This document shows positions 1-12,036 of a DNA stretch of 64,000 nucleotides, piece after piece (the stretch's first letter is position 1; every line of letters begins with the position of its first letter). The notes beneath the pieces are model-generated. The model worked only from the letters and a program-made list of their open reading frames with translations. It was not told the origin of the DNA and made no database searches. Made by a program: the position numbers and the translations under genes. This stretch comes from Pseudofabraea citricarpa. Taxonomy: Eukaryota; Ascomycota; Leotiomycetes; Helotiales; Dermateaceae. The stretch is from assembly GCA_029641185.1 (NCBI GenBank), contig JAPWGK010000009.1, positions 1,376,501 to 1,440,500 of the forward strand, in the 5' to 3' direction.

Positions 1-198
1 GAGAATTGTATGTGCTCACCTCTCTCTCTCTCTCGGGGTTCCTATGCCCATGTTAGCTGATGTTATGATGACTACCTACCTGTTCGTTGGAAATTGACTC
101 CGGGATGGAAATCTGCTTTGCCGGGAGGAAATTAGAGGGGGGTTGGAGAAGAGACTTTTGTTGTTGTTGTTGTTGCTGTTGTTTTTATACGTATATTC

Positions 199-203
<5 letters not shown>

Positions 204-272
<69 letters not shown>
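204..272. repeat. (TC)n microsatellite, 69 nt
   Basis: Uninterrupted TC dinucleotide run read directly from the sequence, flanked by a TTG trinucleotide run (158-183) and a GAA run (349-383). It is the reverse complement of the AG run at 1082-1151. Confidence 0.97.
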
Positions 273-280
<8 letters not shown>

Positions 281-1077
281 TTTTCCTTTTTATCTTTCCC
301 CGTCGATGTATATTGTATGTTCTCGATTAGTCGGTTTGTGTGTCGGAAGGAGAAGAAGAAGAAGAAGAAGAAGAAGAAGAAGAGGCGAGGATCAAATAAC
401 GCAGAGAACAAATATACTGATACACGTCAATGAACCCCGAGGGATGAATGAAAGAATCACTTGCGATACTTCATAATAGCCCCACCCCCACAGGATCAAT
501 CAAGCATCTCCCCTCTCTAGCTTAGGCTTCCTTACACATAGGCAGGTAGACAGAAATCAAACCAAGGCTCTGCTGCGTGCAAAGGCGACAACCCAAGATG
601 ATGTGTGAAATAGACAAGCAGCTAGTTCTAGGTTAGCCGCTGGCGCCTCTCCATGGCCCAGATATGCGATATGGCAATTTACATGTCGACGGGTGCTCTT
701 ACAAGCAGAAAGATCAAGACCGTTCATCTTGTTCTTGTTCTTGAAGCCGAGAGTCCTCGGCGAAGGAGAGGTGTAGAAAGCGTAGCGCTGAGTCTAAATA
801 GCAGAACATGTCTTGTCAAACGAGGAGGATCGATGTGTAGAAGTCCTCGAGTGCACGCGCTCTGTACCCTTCGATCTTTGAGAGGGGGGTCATGAGAAGT
901 GAGAGGCTCTTCTACTGTACGGAATTTATCTTCTTCTCTTTTCCTTCTTCTCTTTTTCTTTGTTGCAGGTAGAGTGGAGATGTGAGAGGAGAACTCGAGG
1001 AGATGATGATTTAGCTCTTGGCAAGTGGGAAATCTTCTCTTAAGATATATCTGCTTTACTTGATATAAAGAGAGAGG

Positions 1078-1081
<4 letters not shown>

Positions 1082-1151
<70 letters not shown>
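1082..1151. repeat. (AG)n microsatellite, 70 nt
   Basis: Uninterrupted GA/AG run, almost the same length as the TC run 800 bp upstream and in the opposite orientation, so the two can pair on one strand. Confidence 0.97.
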
Positions 1152-1156
<5 letters not shown>

Positions 1157-2030
1157 CGAATCTTGTCTGCTAGTAAACACACCCTCCAAACCCCATCTCA
1201 AATACAATAACTAGTTTCTATCCCCCCTTCTCATACCCACACGACTTGAAAACATACAAGATCGCCGTCATGGATAAGAAAGGGCCGTTCCGTTTTTTCT
1301 TATTTTCTAACCATCGACTTTCTAGCTTTTAAAGCCGAAAGGATTACATGGCGATGACTGATCTGGTTTTCGGACGAAGAAGTCCGAGCCAGGTAGACAA
1401 ACGAGTATCTAATAACTGACTACTTCTCTGTCTGTATACAGTGAGTGCTGGAGTATGTGGAATAGACAGTGGGATTTGAGATTAAGCGAAGGAAAGGAGT
1501 ATCGAGGAGTTTGAGGTTGATGTATGAGTACGAGTGGAGGAGGTGGCTAAACATAGCGAGGAAGACGTATGGAGAAAAGAAGGGGTGTGGTATGAGTATG
1601 AAATTGCCAGCAAATCAACGATTATCACACAGTCAATATCCTCTCATGGCACTCATTGATACTCGATTTACACGCACATGCCCAGGTGGGTGAAGATGAT
1701 TCTACAAGATCTGTAATTACATATATACATTCCTATAAGTTGCTATACATCGCTGATATACCTAGGTACACTACACTGTACTATGCTCTGCTTGCTATAC
1801 AATCTACCAAAAAGAGTAATTATCCTACCCTATGACCATAATCATCAACGAAGAGAACATCCAAACACTCGAGAAGAAAATGCCATAGCCACGTAGCATT
1901 ATGGCAATCCAAGCCAACCAACGCCGAAACTTCTTTTGCCGCCAAAATGCCAGAAAGTAAGCCCACTTCTATAATCCCTAATTGCCAGCCTGAAAAAAAC
2001 TCCGGAAGAAATATGTACGAGGAAAGTCAA

Positions 2031-3464
2031 TTACAGACTCAACCACAAGGCACCTACGATAGCAGCGGCTACTACTATCGCGCTCCGGCCAGCAGCATCC
2101 AGCATCCTCTCCGCACCACTCTCGACCAAGCCACAGCACGTACGGTTATACGTGACGTTATTGTACTTCGCAGCGACCTCGAACACGGACCCGTTTCCAT
2201 TTGGGCCCTCGCCGATGTTATAGTAATCGACATTTAGCCACTTGGGTGCTTTGTTCCACGTGGCGGTGCACTGCTCGGCTGAGAGACCAAGCGATCCGTA
2301 TCCCTCGACGGAATTTGTCACATTCAACAAGGGGATGTTGGGCACGAGCAACGAGTTGCCGAGGATGTTGATGTCGTAGTTCAGGTTGTGGTTCACGAGG
2401 TACATCAGATTCACGGCAGATTCGGCTGTGACTCCTGGGGGTCGCTGTGCCGTGCATGGGAATGAACGGTCCACGGGGTCAAAGGGCGTCTCGAAGATGG
2501 ATGAGAACTCATCAATTATCCATGGGATTGCCGTCTGGTTTGCTTCGTAGTCCATGAAGAATACTACGCGCTTTCCGGTGAGAATCATTGATGCTAGCGT
2601 AGGCCAGTCATCCACTGCCATGGGGATCTCCGGTGGGATGTAGGCGTACTCTACGAGCCCGGTCTCTTCGATGAAGGAGGTGTAGTTTGTTACCTTGGCG
2701 TAAGGACCGTTGCCGAGCAGGATCGTGATTACGTCGTAGGGATGGGTCTGTACCCATTGTCGTACTGTGGTGAGATAATCCGTGATGGGTCCTGCATCTA
2801 ATACATCACACGACGTATGGCAGAAATGGGGCGTGCTGTTTACGAGGTGCATCTGACCTTGCAATAGACGGATGCCATCGTTCAGTTGTGTGGTTACATC
2901 CAGTGCTTGATTGGCTGCTGCACTGCCACTCTTCACGAATGGCGAGTTGTGTGCTGAGACCTCAGTGATATTGCTGTATCTTCGAGAGCAGAATTCCGGG
3001 TAGTTGTTACATGGCGTGGTGTTTGTGGGCTGCACGCTCGACGTTGTGCTCGTGGCGGTGCCATTTGAGGTTCCGTTCAGAGATATGGTTGACCGCGAGG
3101 ATCCTGACAGTAAGATCTGAGAAGATTCTGCTGTTGACGTCGCCGTCGAATTGCCTGTTATGGTAGATATCCCAAATATGGTTGTCGACCCTAATGTAGT
3201 GTTGAAGGTCGAGGAGCCGCTCACGACCTCTGATACTATAGCTTCGGTGGTGATGGCAGATGAGGTGGTGGTTGTTGTTCGGGTGATGGTCGACTCGTAG
3301 GTTTGGTATTCTCCCGTTGGGGTAGCTCGTTCAGAGGTGCCCGTACTCGAAGCTGTTCCTGATAGCACACTGACTCCTGAAGTTGAAGATGAAGATGAGC
3401 TTGACTGGGCATTTGCTGTGAGAGCAAAGAGCAGCCCGTATTGGAGGTACTGCAGGGTGTACAT
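2031..3464 (-). CDS. secreted PLC-like phosphodiesterase, probable GPI protein
   Basis: Single-exon gene of 477 aa. A hydrophobic N-terminus (residues 1-20, ending in AQ) looks like a signal peptide. It is followed by a Ser/Thr-rich spacer (about 21-150) and then a PLC-like TIM-barrel domain (about 150-430) of the fungal PLC-like phosphodiesterase family, seen in CNNYPEFC, SAHNSPF, GIRLLQGQMH, HFCHTSCDVLDAG and PYDVITILLGN. Several N-x-S/T sites are present. The last 15 or so residues are hydrophobic and end at the stop, as in GPI-attachment signals. These proteins are expected at the cell surface; substrates are poorly known. The first catalytic His of PI-PLC enzymes can be matched to SAHNS; the second I cannot place with confidence, so activity is uncertain. 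The start is the first ATG of the frame directly before the signal peptide. Family assignment is firm, the substrate is not. Confidence 0.85.
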   Translation of the reverse strand: MYTLQYLQYGLLFALTANAQSSSSSSSTSGVSVLSGTASSTGTSERATPTGEYQTYESTITRTTTTTSSAITTEAIVSEVVSGSSTFNTTLGSTTIFGISTITGNSTATSTAESSQILLSGSSRSTISLNGTSNGTATSTTSSVQPTNTTPCNNYPEFCSRRYSNITEVSAHNSPFVKSGSAAANQALDVTTQLNDGIRLLQGQMHLVNSTPHFCHTSCDVLDAGPITDYLTTVRQWVQTHPYDVITILLGNGPYAKVTNYTSFIEETGLVEYAYIPPEIPMAVDDWPTLASMILTGKRVVFFMDYEANQTAIPWIIDEFSSIFETPFDPVDRSFPCTAQRPPGVTAESAVNLMYLVNHNLNYDINILGNSLLVPNIPLLNVTNSVEGYGSLGLSAEQCTATWNKAPKWLNVDYYNIGEGPNGNGSVFEVAAKYNNVTYNRTCCGLVESGAERMLDAAGRSAIVVAAAIVGALWLSL

Positions 3465-5083
3465 GATGACGATTTCGACACTGTTCCACGAGTATTATGG
3501 TTGACGCGTGCAGAGGACGCAGCAGAGGGAAGAAAAAAGGAGCTCAGATGCAGCAGTGAAGTTGCACGAGAACCGTAGTGAGATATCAGAATTCCGGCTG
3601 GGGAGAAACCAGGTTCTGGGCAGTAGTAAAAGACCCAGTCGGCGATCCCCTAGAATGCGACTGTACGAGGTCGTGTCTGGTCTGGTCTGGTCTTGTGGTG
3701 TTGATGGTCTTGTCTTGTCGTTGTCGTGGTGGACTCTCTTCTCGACTTGAAAAATTATGGGCTATGACGTGGGGGAGGAGGTGTGCCGTGTCGCTAAAAT
3801 CGGGGCTTCGGCAGCAGCTTGTAGGGCCTAACGAGCGGGAGAAGAAGCCTAAAAATACAAAGCGAAGCAAGCAGAGCAACAACAACAACATCAACAAGAC
3901 ACAACAAGTCAAGTACTGCACTCAACACACGAAGCGATGGTCATTTAAGAAGAGAGCCAGCGAGCCTAGAAGCATAAGCTTGTGGAATTATCTTCTGGGC
4001 CACAGCAAGGGGGGGACCGCCAATCCTTCTGCTGAGCTGTTGATGACTGAAGAGTCAAGACTGGTCTGTTCTCTGAGGGATCGTCCCTGGTCAATAGAGG
4101 CTGTGTTTCGGTAGATGGGCTTGGACCTTGAAGAAGAAACTGACACCATGACAGCATATCGAGAAGAAACAAGAGCCGATCGCCGACCTGCTGCAGAGCA
4201 AGTGTACGAAAGTACGTTAGAGAGTCGTTGTTGAACGCGTCCTCATCGTCTCAGCAGCATCATAGATGTTCTTGTCACAAAGCAGCCATCCTCTTGTTCC
4301 CTCTCGCATCGTATCGTATGGTCTAGGACGGCGTCGGCATAGGAAATTTGGAGTCCCATAATTCGATTCCAGGGCGATATCGTCTAAGGAAGGCCAAGCA
4401 TCGGATCTCCCGCTAGGATTTTCCAACCTCTGTCCCTGTGTCCCACTGACTCTCCAGAGCCGGTTCATTGGCCCCAAAGCCTGAGCAAACAAGCCACAAG
4501 CGCTGAAGAAGCACGCCGCATCCTTCTAATAGAAAACCAAACCAAACCAAACCCGAAGCCAGAGAGCAGAGAGCCAGGGCGCGTGCAGCGAGAGCGCCAG
4601 CCGACAGACAAGACGAGCAGAACGTCATCCCAAAAACTCAACTACCCTGCACGGTCTGAACTCTCGCAGCCCGACTTGTAACAAAAAGTCCGACGATTAT
4701 GTTTGAGCAAAAGTCCAGACTCAACATCAAGTGGAGTCGACGACATCAGTGGCTCAATGCCTCTCCAGAGCTCTTGGGAAACTCTTAAATTTACCTAAGG
4801 CCTGCTGTGCTGAACTACGGGGCTTGCGTTGATGGGGCATGATCCTGAGGGACGACCCTTGTCTAGGGTGCCCATGACGATGGTAGATGTGTACATGGGC
4901 ATCTTTTCTTGACCTCCTCTTGTTTTTGCTTCCTACCATCTGATATCAACAGCCTCACTATTAACACTTCCCACCCTCTCTCTTTTCCCTGTCTTCGTCC
5001 CTCGCCTTCTCTTGTTCTGTTGTTGATAAATTCTAATTCTCTAATCCACCACCCATCCTCACGCAATACGAGCGTGCGGCACA
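3465..5083. other. divergent intergenic region, no gene seen
   Basis: This region separates the divergent PLC-like and SUR7 genes and presumably holds both promoters. It contains short repeats (TGGTC around 3670-3700, AAACC around 4534-4554). The open frames here have no family resemblance and no consistent splice structure. Confidence 0.6.
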
Positions 5084-6191
5084 ATGGTAGCACTGCCAAC
5101 ATTTCGCTCATTACGAGCACGACAACAAGAAAAAGGAAATCACACGACAGATCCAGCTACTACTTCAAACGAATCATCAGATGGAACCTTGACGCCTACC
5201 CACGAAGATGGAACTGCAAATGCCCGAGATGTTCACGCAGTCGATATCAAGAGGGCGACTCGAAAGAGACGAAATGCCATCATGGTATCATCGTTCTTGT
5301 TCTCCCTCTCTGTTATCTTCTTGATTCTCGTAAGCATCACCCACAATCCCACAATCCCAACTCATACTTATACTTCACGCGCAGACAATTATTGGGAATA
5401 CCAGTACCAAACCCGTCATTCGACGAACCTACTTCTTCAAGCTTGACCTCACCAACCTCATCCCCGCCTCTACACCAGCCGATATTCAACTCGTCAACTC
5501 GCTCGCGCGATCTTTAGGTCTCCATGATTTCTATCAAGTCGGGCTATGGAATTTCTGCGAAGGATACAACAGTGAAGGAATCACGTCATGTTCGAAGCCC
5601 AAGGGACTGTACTGGTTCAACCCTGTCGAGATTCTTCTGAATGAGCTTCTCTCCGGCGCAACTATTGCCCTGCCCGCAGACATCAACAAGATTCTCTCCC
5701 TGATCCGAATCGCATCACACTTGATGTTCGGTTTCTTCCTTACAGGCGTATGCACGAACTTCGTCTCCATCTTCATCGCACCTATCTGCATCTACTCACG
5801 CTGGATCTCGCTCCCCTTTGCCATCTTCACATTCATCTCAGCTCTCCTCACTACAGCCGCAGCCATCATCGCGACCGTTATGTTTTCTATTTTCCGAAAC
5901 GTCATCACGGCCCAGGCAGGCCTGAATATTGGTGCTGAACTAGGCACCGACATGTTGGCGTTCATGTGGATCGGAGCTGGTAGTTCAATTATCGCCTGGG
6001 TCATTCATCTATGCCTGGCTTGCTGTTGTGCCAGTCGCCGCGATGTGAAGACGGGAAAGAAGAGAGGCGCTAAGGAGGCGTATGGAGAAGGAGAAGTAGT
6101 GAATGACGAGAAGAAGAGACCGGTTCGCAGACGCGTGGCGCTCCCAAAATTCGGGAGGAAACGCACGACTACTTCTTCTGATGCCGTGTAA
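5084..6191 (+). CDS. SUR7/PalI-family tetraspan membrane protein
   Basis: Two exons, 5084-5329 and 5385-6191, give 350 aa; the 55-nt intron has donor GTAAGC and acceptor GCAG and keeps phase 0. Four membrane segments are visible: about residues 66-86, 193-218, 224-251 and 271-296. Between the first two lies the extracellular loop typical of SUR7/PalI proteins, with GLWNFCEGY at 135-143 and a second Cys shortly after. The cytoplasmic tail is basic and Ser/Thr-rich. Family members sit in eisosomes or act in pH sensing and wall stress at the plasma membrane; I cannot say which subgroup this is. The chosen ATG is the first in frame, and the N-terminus before TM1 is a Thr/Asp-rich cytoplasmic stretch with a KRATRKRRN basic anchor. 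The gene converges on the sedolisin gene. Confidence 0.88.
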
Positions 6192-7317
6192 ACCTTTCTT
6201 CCGTGTCTCTTCTTTTCTCTCGCTCTTGCACGACATTCGTTAACCTCTTCACGATTCGAGATTTCTTTTCTTTTTCTTTTCTGTTAAATTTTAGACTTGG
6301 GGTTCGGAGTGTAATTAGACTGGTATGGATTGGATTGGGATTTGGGAGGGGCATTACTTGGATTGCTTGATCAGCATGTGCATGTGCATATGCATTGCAT
6401 TGCATCGCATGCAGCACACGGCGTTTTTTTCTTCTCCTTTTCTCTCTCACTTTTTCTATTTACATACCACTGTACACAAGACTACAGTACATAAGCAAAA
6501 GCAAAAGCAAAATCATAAGCGTAGCAGGCTATGCTGTACTTACTTGTACAGCATAGCATGCGAAAACAAAGCACACTTTGAACCGTCTGCTACCTACATA
6601 CATAGACATCCAGAATGGAACATACTTAACCCTCTAAGCGAAGACATTTTTCTTCTACTTCTTGATTCCGCTTTCACTTCCGTGCATCTGTCTTCTTTTT
6701 TTTCCGGATCATGGTGGGGGAAAGGAAGGGTAAAGTCTAAAAGAAAAAAAGGAAAAAAAAGTCAAAGCGAGCTTGACTTCGGCTTTTGACTTTCTCTCGT
6801 CAACTGTATCGTATCTTATCTTCACCCACCACGATTGATTGATTGCTTGATTGCTGCAGTGTAGATTGACTTTTTCTTCTCTTCTTCTCTCTTTTATGCT
6901 TTGGGCGGGTCCCAAATCCAAAATCCCAAATGAAAATCCTCCTGTACAGTACGGGTATTGCTGTAAGGCTAGATCCATGCTTCCCTGCTTCCCTGCTTCC
7001 CTGCGGCCCTGCCGTAGGGCTCGAATCCTTCTCGCATGGCCTTTGTTTCGACGACATATGGGCATCTCAAGCTCAGCAAGTGCAGTACAGCACAATGGGA
7101 TTGCAAGGTCAAGAGGGAATCAAGGTGATGAACCAATCAATCAATTAATCAAATCATGGGCACACGGAGGAATTATCGCTTCTTGATTTTTATTTCATTT
7201 ATTCATTTCATATATTGCCCCCTCATGCGTATCGTATCCAGAAGATGCGCTTGTTTCTCTGCGTTTTCTACCTAGCTACAAAAGAGAGTTTACTTTCTTG
7301 GCACGCCTCTCCTCATC
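6192..7317. other. convergent intergenic region with a hairpin and short repeats
   Basis: Holds the 3' flanks of the SUR7 gene (+) and the sedolisin gene (-). It contains a 12-bp inverted repeat at 6528-6557, a short CTTCCCTG tandem repeat near 6979-7005 and A/T-rich tracts. No coding region is supported. Confidence 0.6.
6528..6557. repeat. perfect 12-bp inverted repeat, 6-nt loop
   Basis: Left arm 6528-6539 (GCTATGCTGTAC), loop TTACTT, right arm 6546-6557. It lies about 340 nt past the SUR7 stop codon in a convergent region, so it could be a 3'-UTR hairpin or an end-formation element. Confidence 0.9.
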
Positions 7318-9191
7318 TTAAGGCAGGACACCCCCGGTGTTCTTGACAAACGGCGTGCTCAGCTTGAGCAGCTTGCCGAAATCTGGGGTTCCGAGTCCAG
7401 TAACTGGATCCCAGCCGGCCGTGGCATTCCAGCTCGCATACGGGATGACGGGTGAGCCGTTGGGCGAGATGTTGAAGCGGGACAGGCCGTTGCAGCCGGT
7501 GCTGCCACCGAGCGTGATATCAGTGAGTCCGAACTGGCCGACGGTGTAGAGCCACGGGTTGAGGAAACCCAGGGTTGGCAGACCGGCAGAGATGCGGGCG
7601 CTGTTGAGCAGAGCCACGACGCCGTTGAATGCTGGTGCTGAGCAGGAAGTTCCGCGGTATCCGACGTCGCTGCCCGAGTTGAAGACGCGGAAGTTCTGGG
7701 CTTGGGCGGCGACGTCTGGGAAGGCACGGCCGTTGGCGTTGAAGAGTCCGGCTTGTTTAGAGCCCAGCTTGGAGAGGTACGACGAGACGGCGAGCTCCTG
7801 GTACAGTGGACGAGACCAGATATTGGAGAAACCTCCGGAGGAGAAGAAGACGGCTTGTTCGGGCTCGATGTAGCGCGTTCCTCCTACGCTGGTCACGTAT
7901 GGGCACGAAGCAGGGAATTGTGGCTGGAACTTAGTGGTGTTCTTGCCGTCGTTTGAAAGACACCAATCTCCAGTTCCAGAATCTCCAGATGAGAAGATGA
8001 TGGTCTTGCCTCGGGCACCAAGTTGCCCGAAGAGCTGGCATACTTGCTTTGCGTAGGCGACTGGGATCTCTTGTTCGTTCTCTCCATACGAGACTGAGAT
8101 GGAGTTTGGAATCTCCTTGTTGGAAAGCTTGGTCAATGCAAGTAACCAATCGAGATATGGCTCGTTGGTATTGTCATCTTGAGTGGGTGAGTCTCCATCT
8201 GGGATGAGAAGACCACGTCCACCCGTGCTGTATTCGGTGATTGGAGTGTCATATCCAACACCAAGAACATATTGCTGGTCAAGATTTGCCTCTCCACTGT
8301 CCTCTGTACTATTCTGGTCATTGAGACCTCCGTTGATCTGGACAACTGTGAACTGCTTTGGATTAGCTTGTATGCTCAAGATTTGGTATGACTGCTACTT
8401 ACATTTTCACCAACTGCGTACGGAGCATACTTCGCCTCAAAGAGAGCAAGATCGTCATATCTAGCATACTCCTCCAAGAAAGAAGCATATCCAACACCGT
8501 TTCCGTTGTCTGGGCTTCCCTTGTAGTGGATGTTGTACAACTGCAAAAGACATTGTGGGGTGATGGTAAGGTTGCAGGCAGCATCCACTGGGGTAGTGGT
8601 GTGATTTAACCATCCAGCAACGGTTGAGCCAACGTCAATTCGTTGCGCCTCGGATCCCATCTTCTTCAAGCTTCCGAATCTGGTTGTTGGCTGAACGAAG
8701 TTGATGTGGTCCTTGACCGACTCAGGCACAGAGTAAGACAAGGTTCGGAGAACTTTCTGGTTGGCCTCTTCGTTCAAGTACCACCCAAACTCGGTATTGA
8801 GAAGCTTGTTGGCGGCTCCAACATTGGTTCGGAATAGAATCCAATCGCTGTCATCTTGAATCGAGGTGATGTTGTAGTCCTTGAGCCAATTGGTGACGGT
8901 GGCGGATGTCTTCTCAGTTGGCTTCAACAAATCTCTCAATTCGTGAGCCTCGTAGTGCTGACCGTATCGCTCGTGCTCTGGAGTAGAGACGTCGAGAAGC
9001 GATTGGTAGAAGTTCTCAACATTCTGCTGCTTCAGAGACATGCGGAGCTTGATAGCTTCATTGTTATCTGCCGCGCGCACGAATTTCCAACCTCGGGGGA
9101 CCTCGGGCAGGGATTCGAAGGTGACAGCAGAAGCACTGTGCAAAAGAGCGGAGAAGGACAGAGCCTTCAGAACAAGGTGGAGAGAAAGCAT
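7318..9191 (-). CDS. sedolisin (peptidase family S53), tripeptidyl-peptidase type
   Basis: Exons 9191-8403 and 8352-7318, with a 50-nt intron (GTAAGT ... GCAG, phase 0), give 607 aa. Residues 1-22 are a signal peptide ending SASA. Residues about 30-200 are the S53 activation prodomain. The catalytic domain carries the family's residues: Glu284 and Asp288 in GEANLDQQY, the oxyanion Asp387 in [10 protein letters not shown], and Ser499 in GTSCSAP. The calcium-binding end (about [15 protein letters not shown]) is present, so the enzyme looks complete. S53 enzymes are acid-active secreted serine-carboxyl peptidases that release tripeptides from protein N-termini; a role in external protein digestion is inferred. 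A TATA-like box lies about 85 bp upstream of the ATG. Confidence 0.95.
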
Positions 9192-9273
9192 CTTGAGCGA
9201 GGAAGAGAGAGAGGGCCTTGCAGAGAGAGAGCAATGGGCTGGGGAGACAAGAAAAGAGGGGGGCGGTCCATAA

Positions 9274-9283
9274 CCTACTTATA
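9274..9283 (-). promoter_or_regulatory. TATA-like box of the sedolisin gene
   Basis: TATAAGTAGG on the minus strand, about 85 bp before the ATG at 9191. Position and sequence fit a fungal core promoter; inferred. Confidence 0.5.
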
Positions 9284-10143
9284 CTGAGCGCTTTTCTTCC
9301 ATGACGAGCTACTGCAGAGAGCTCTGGAGCTCTACCTCCCTTGTCAAGCATAGATGCAATTGCAAATCTGCGCAGGTATATTAGATGGTCGAGCACCTGC
9401 TCAATCCGTCGCCATCATCCAGGTACAACGTCGAGCGGGCCTTATCAATAGGCTATACCGAATCAATGCGCGAGCCTCGAGGACATGGGATGAGAGGTGA
9501 AGGGGGGTCATTATTATTGGGGACATGCATGGATGCATGGTGGACGAGCAGATGATGGTTGTGTATTATTGTAGAATGGATTTAAGGTTTGTGCCTGGCA
9601 AGCCGACGAAGATGACAAGCTTCATCTTGGTGTCGCTTATTTTGCTTGTCTCCTGCCACATCCAGGTCTAGCTTCCCCGGGCTTCCTTGTCTCTCATATT
9701 AAATGGTTCCGCCCGTGTTGGTTATCGCACATAAGCAATGGTTACCGCTGCAATAAGCTTTGCTCAAGACCTTCCTAATCGTGCCTGGGCACTCGGCGTT
9801 GCTTTCCCCGCTCCAATCGTGCTTTCAGGGGCTTAAGATGACAGGCGAACTGTGTGTCTAATCTCCTGTGTCATAAAGACCGAGGTCCTTGGTTGGAAAA
9901 TGTAAACACCATAGAATGACAGCCGAGTCATTTTGTGCCATTGTTGTTTGCTTCAGATCTCGTGTTCAAAGTTTTCATGTCTGGGAAGAACTCTTTTGGG
10001 GGTAGTAACCAATTCTTTGCAGTCTTGCCCTCCATTCATGTAACCCAACCTTTGACAACGGCTAAATATAACGCAGAGAAACTCCCATAGGCAAAACTGC
10101 CATTCAAACAACCCCGCGTAATGGCCCACCAACCCTCTTGGCC
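9284..10143. other. intergenic region, sedolisin promoter side
   Basis: Upstream sequence of the sedolisin gene and the 3' flank of the MFS gene (both on the minus strand). No open frame with family resemblance and no structured repeat was seen. Confidence 0.6.
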
Positions 10144-12036
10144 TTAATATACATACCGGAAAGAATGATTTTCGCCATCTGTTTGGTCGATCCTGTCTAT
10201 GTCCAAGCCGGCAGATACTGCATCTATCTCGACCTTCCCGTACTTCTCGTCTCTGCGCTTATTTTCAAAGTAGCACAACGCCCTGTCGACTTGTCAGTAT
10301 AGTTAAAGTGTTAGATGGTTCAGACCGAATTTACCAGTATACCATGCCCGTAGCACACATGATTGCGAAGCAGCATAGCATGGCACTGATCCCTAGTGCG
10401 TATCGTGGGGCTTGGGAACTTCGGAAGAACTGTGGCCCAACAATATTTCCAGTCGCTAAATCAGAGTTAGCATGGATGTATTCTGGCTTTGTGGACTTAA
10501 ATCACTCACCATAGAAAACAGCGATCGAGATCGATACGAAGCTCTTCTTTGTCATGCCTGCAGTATTGGATGACTGCAAACTGACCATTAAGACCCAGGC
10601 TACATTGTAAAACCCCATAAGATAGACTCCAGCGAGTGAGGCGACTCTAGCTTTTTCAATGTCGAGGGCTTGAACGGATGAGTTAACAGAGTTACCTGAG
10701 GTTCGGAAGTCTGGGAACTCACAATGAATCATAGAGGCACCAGCAAGTGCGGGAAAGGTCCCAACAATCCAAAATAGACACCTTGTGTTTGGGATGTAGT
10801 AAGTCAGCGTGGTGATTGCCACCTGTGCTACTATTGCTACAGCAGCCTGTGGTGTTGCCATCAGCGTGGTCTTGGATTGTGAAAAGCCATATCCAGAGAT
10901 AATGAGAGGATTGAACTATATAAAGTCAGATATTGTTACTCTCACATGTTAGTGCGGGCTTTTTACGTTAGTAATGCCGGCATTGGTAATCGATTGTGCT
11001 ATGGTGAACACAGCACAGCACCAATATTTAGGATCTTTTAATGCTTCTAAAACATGAGATAATTTCCAAGCCTGTCAATATTGTCAATTTCACTCGGAAT
11101 TTCATTCATCAAGTGATGTAACTTACCTGACGAGTGCTTACTCCCGTCTGGTTCTGTGCAGTCCTGATGACTGCGAGTTTCTTCTCTTCGGCAGTGAAGA
11201 ACCAGGCCTTGGCTGGCGAATCTGGAAGAGCAAAGAACACAAGGATACCAAAAGCCATGGTTACAGATCCATAGATCAAGAATATATACTGTAGAAATGG
11301 TCTATTAATGGCTGCTGCGGGATTTTGAAGGGCTACGTACCTTCCAAGTGGCCAAAGATCCCGAGATCTTACCAATAGCAAAACTTAAAATCCCACCGAA
11401 GATCTGGAAGAAATCAGCATCGAGGGTCATTCGTAAAGAGGTATTACATACTCCAGCAAAGGTATTATACCAAAGCGCCGTCCTCAACGGCTGCTCCTCT
11501 CTCCGGTACCAAGTAGAATTCATAATAATCATCGACGGCAGCATGCCGGCCTCAAAGCAACCCAGCAGAAATCTGATAACTGCCAAGCCAGCAAAATTAT
11601 GGCATGCTGCCATGCAGCAAAGACAACCGCCCCAGAAGAACAAGCACACGCCGACATACTTGCCAATTGGCACCTTGGTCAAGAGCCACATGGTCGGGAA
11701 TTCCATAAAGAGGTATCCAAAGTAGAATATAGAGCCTAGCCAGCTGTACTGCTGGCCCACGAGATGCGTGTCGGTGCGTAGGCCCCAGACTGCAGCAAAG
11801 GACATGGCATTCTGAGATCCTCGAGGTTAATTGTTTTAAGTCTTGGTTTCGTAACGTTTTAGTGGTTTGCTTACCTTGTCGAGAAATGCCAACGAGGTCG
11901 TTATAGTGATTAGAGGTAGCACAACAAGATCTATCTTGAGCAACAACTTCTTATTCTGCTCTTTCGAAACCCCATCCTCGCCCCGTCTCGAGTCAGCATC
12001 CAGATCAGACACGTGAGTTTCCTTGAGATCCGCCAT
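10144..12036 (-). CDS. MFS transporter, Dal5/allantoate permease (ACS) family
   Basis: Eight exons: 12036-11875, 11811-11452, 11403-11341, 11288-11127, 11071-10967, 10915-10510, 10455-10335 and 10282-10144. All seven introns are 48-63 nt and keep frame, giving 505 aa. The protein has the fungal anion:cation symporter layout: a hydrophilic N-terminus, about twelve hydrophobic segments, WLGSIFYFGYLF in TM2, RFLLGCFEAGMLPS in TM4, WYRREEQPLRTALWYN in the central loop start, and a C-terminus ending FRYVY, as in allantoate permeases. The family imports small carboxylates, ureides and vitamins with protons; the substrate here is unknown. The divergent LamB/YcsF gene 855 bp away suggests a nitrogenous substrate such as a lactam or 5-oxoproline (inference). 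The last exon encodes a charged tail beginning LCYFENKRRDEKYG. Confidence 0.92.

Larger units (their letters stand above)
1..2030. other. gene-free region rich in microsatellites
   Basis: No convincing coding region. The open frames here are translations of simple repeats: a TTG run (158-183), a TC run (204-272), a GAA run (349-383) and an AG run (1082-1151). The rest has no recognisable domain on either strand. It lies downstream of the PLC-like gene, which is transcribed toward it. A perfect TACCTAGGTA palindrome lies at 1759-1768. Confidence 0.6.

Noticed and set aside
76..476. Open frames on both strands encoding poly-RE/SL/KKK stretches
   Set aside because: They are translations of TC and GAA microsatellites and have no non-repeat domain.
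724..1182. 152-codon minus-strand frame
   Set aside because: Its N-terminal half is the AG microsatellite read as SLSL; the remainder shows no family and no splice context.
4909..5517. 202-codon plus-strand frame
   Set aside because: It overlaps the SUR7 gene in another frame and is low-complexity Ser/Pro; the SUR7 reading explains the sequence.
7019..7030. GGGCTCGAATCC, resembling a tRNA B-box
   Set aside because: No A-box at the right distance and no cloverleaf could be drawn. No tRNA gene was found in the window by eye.
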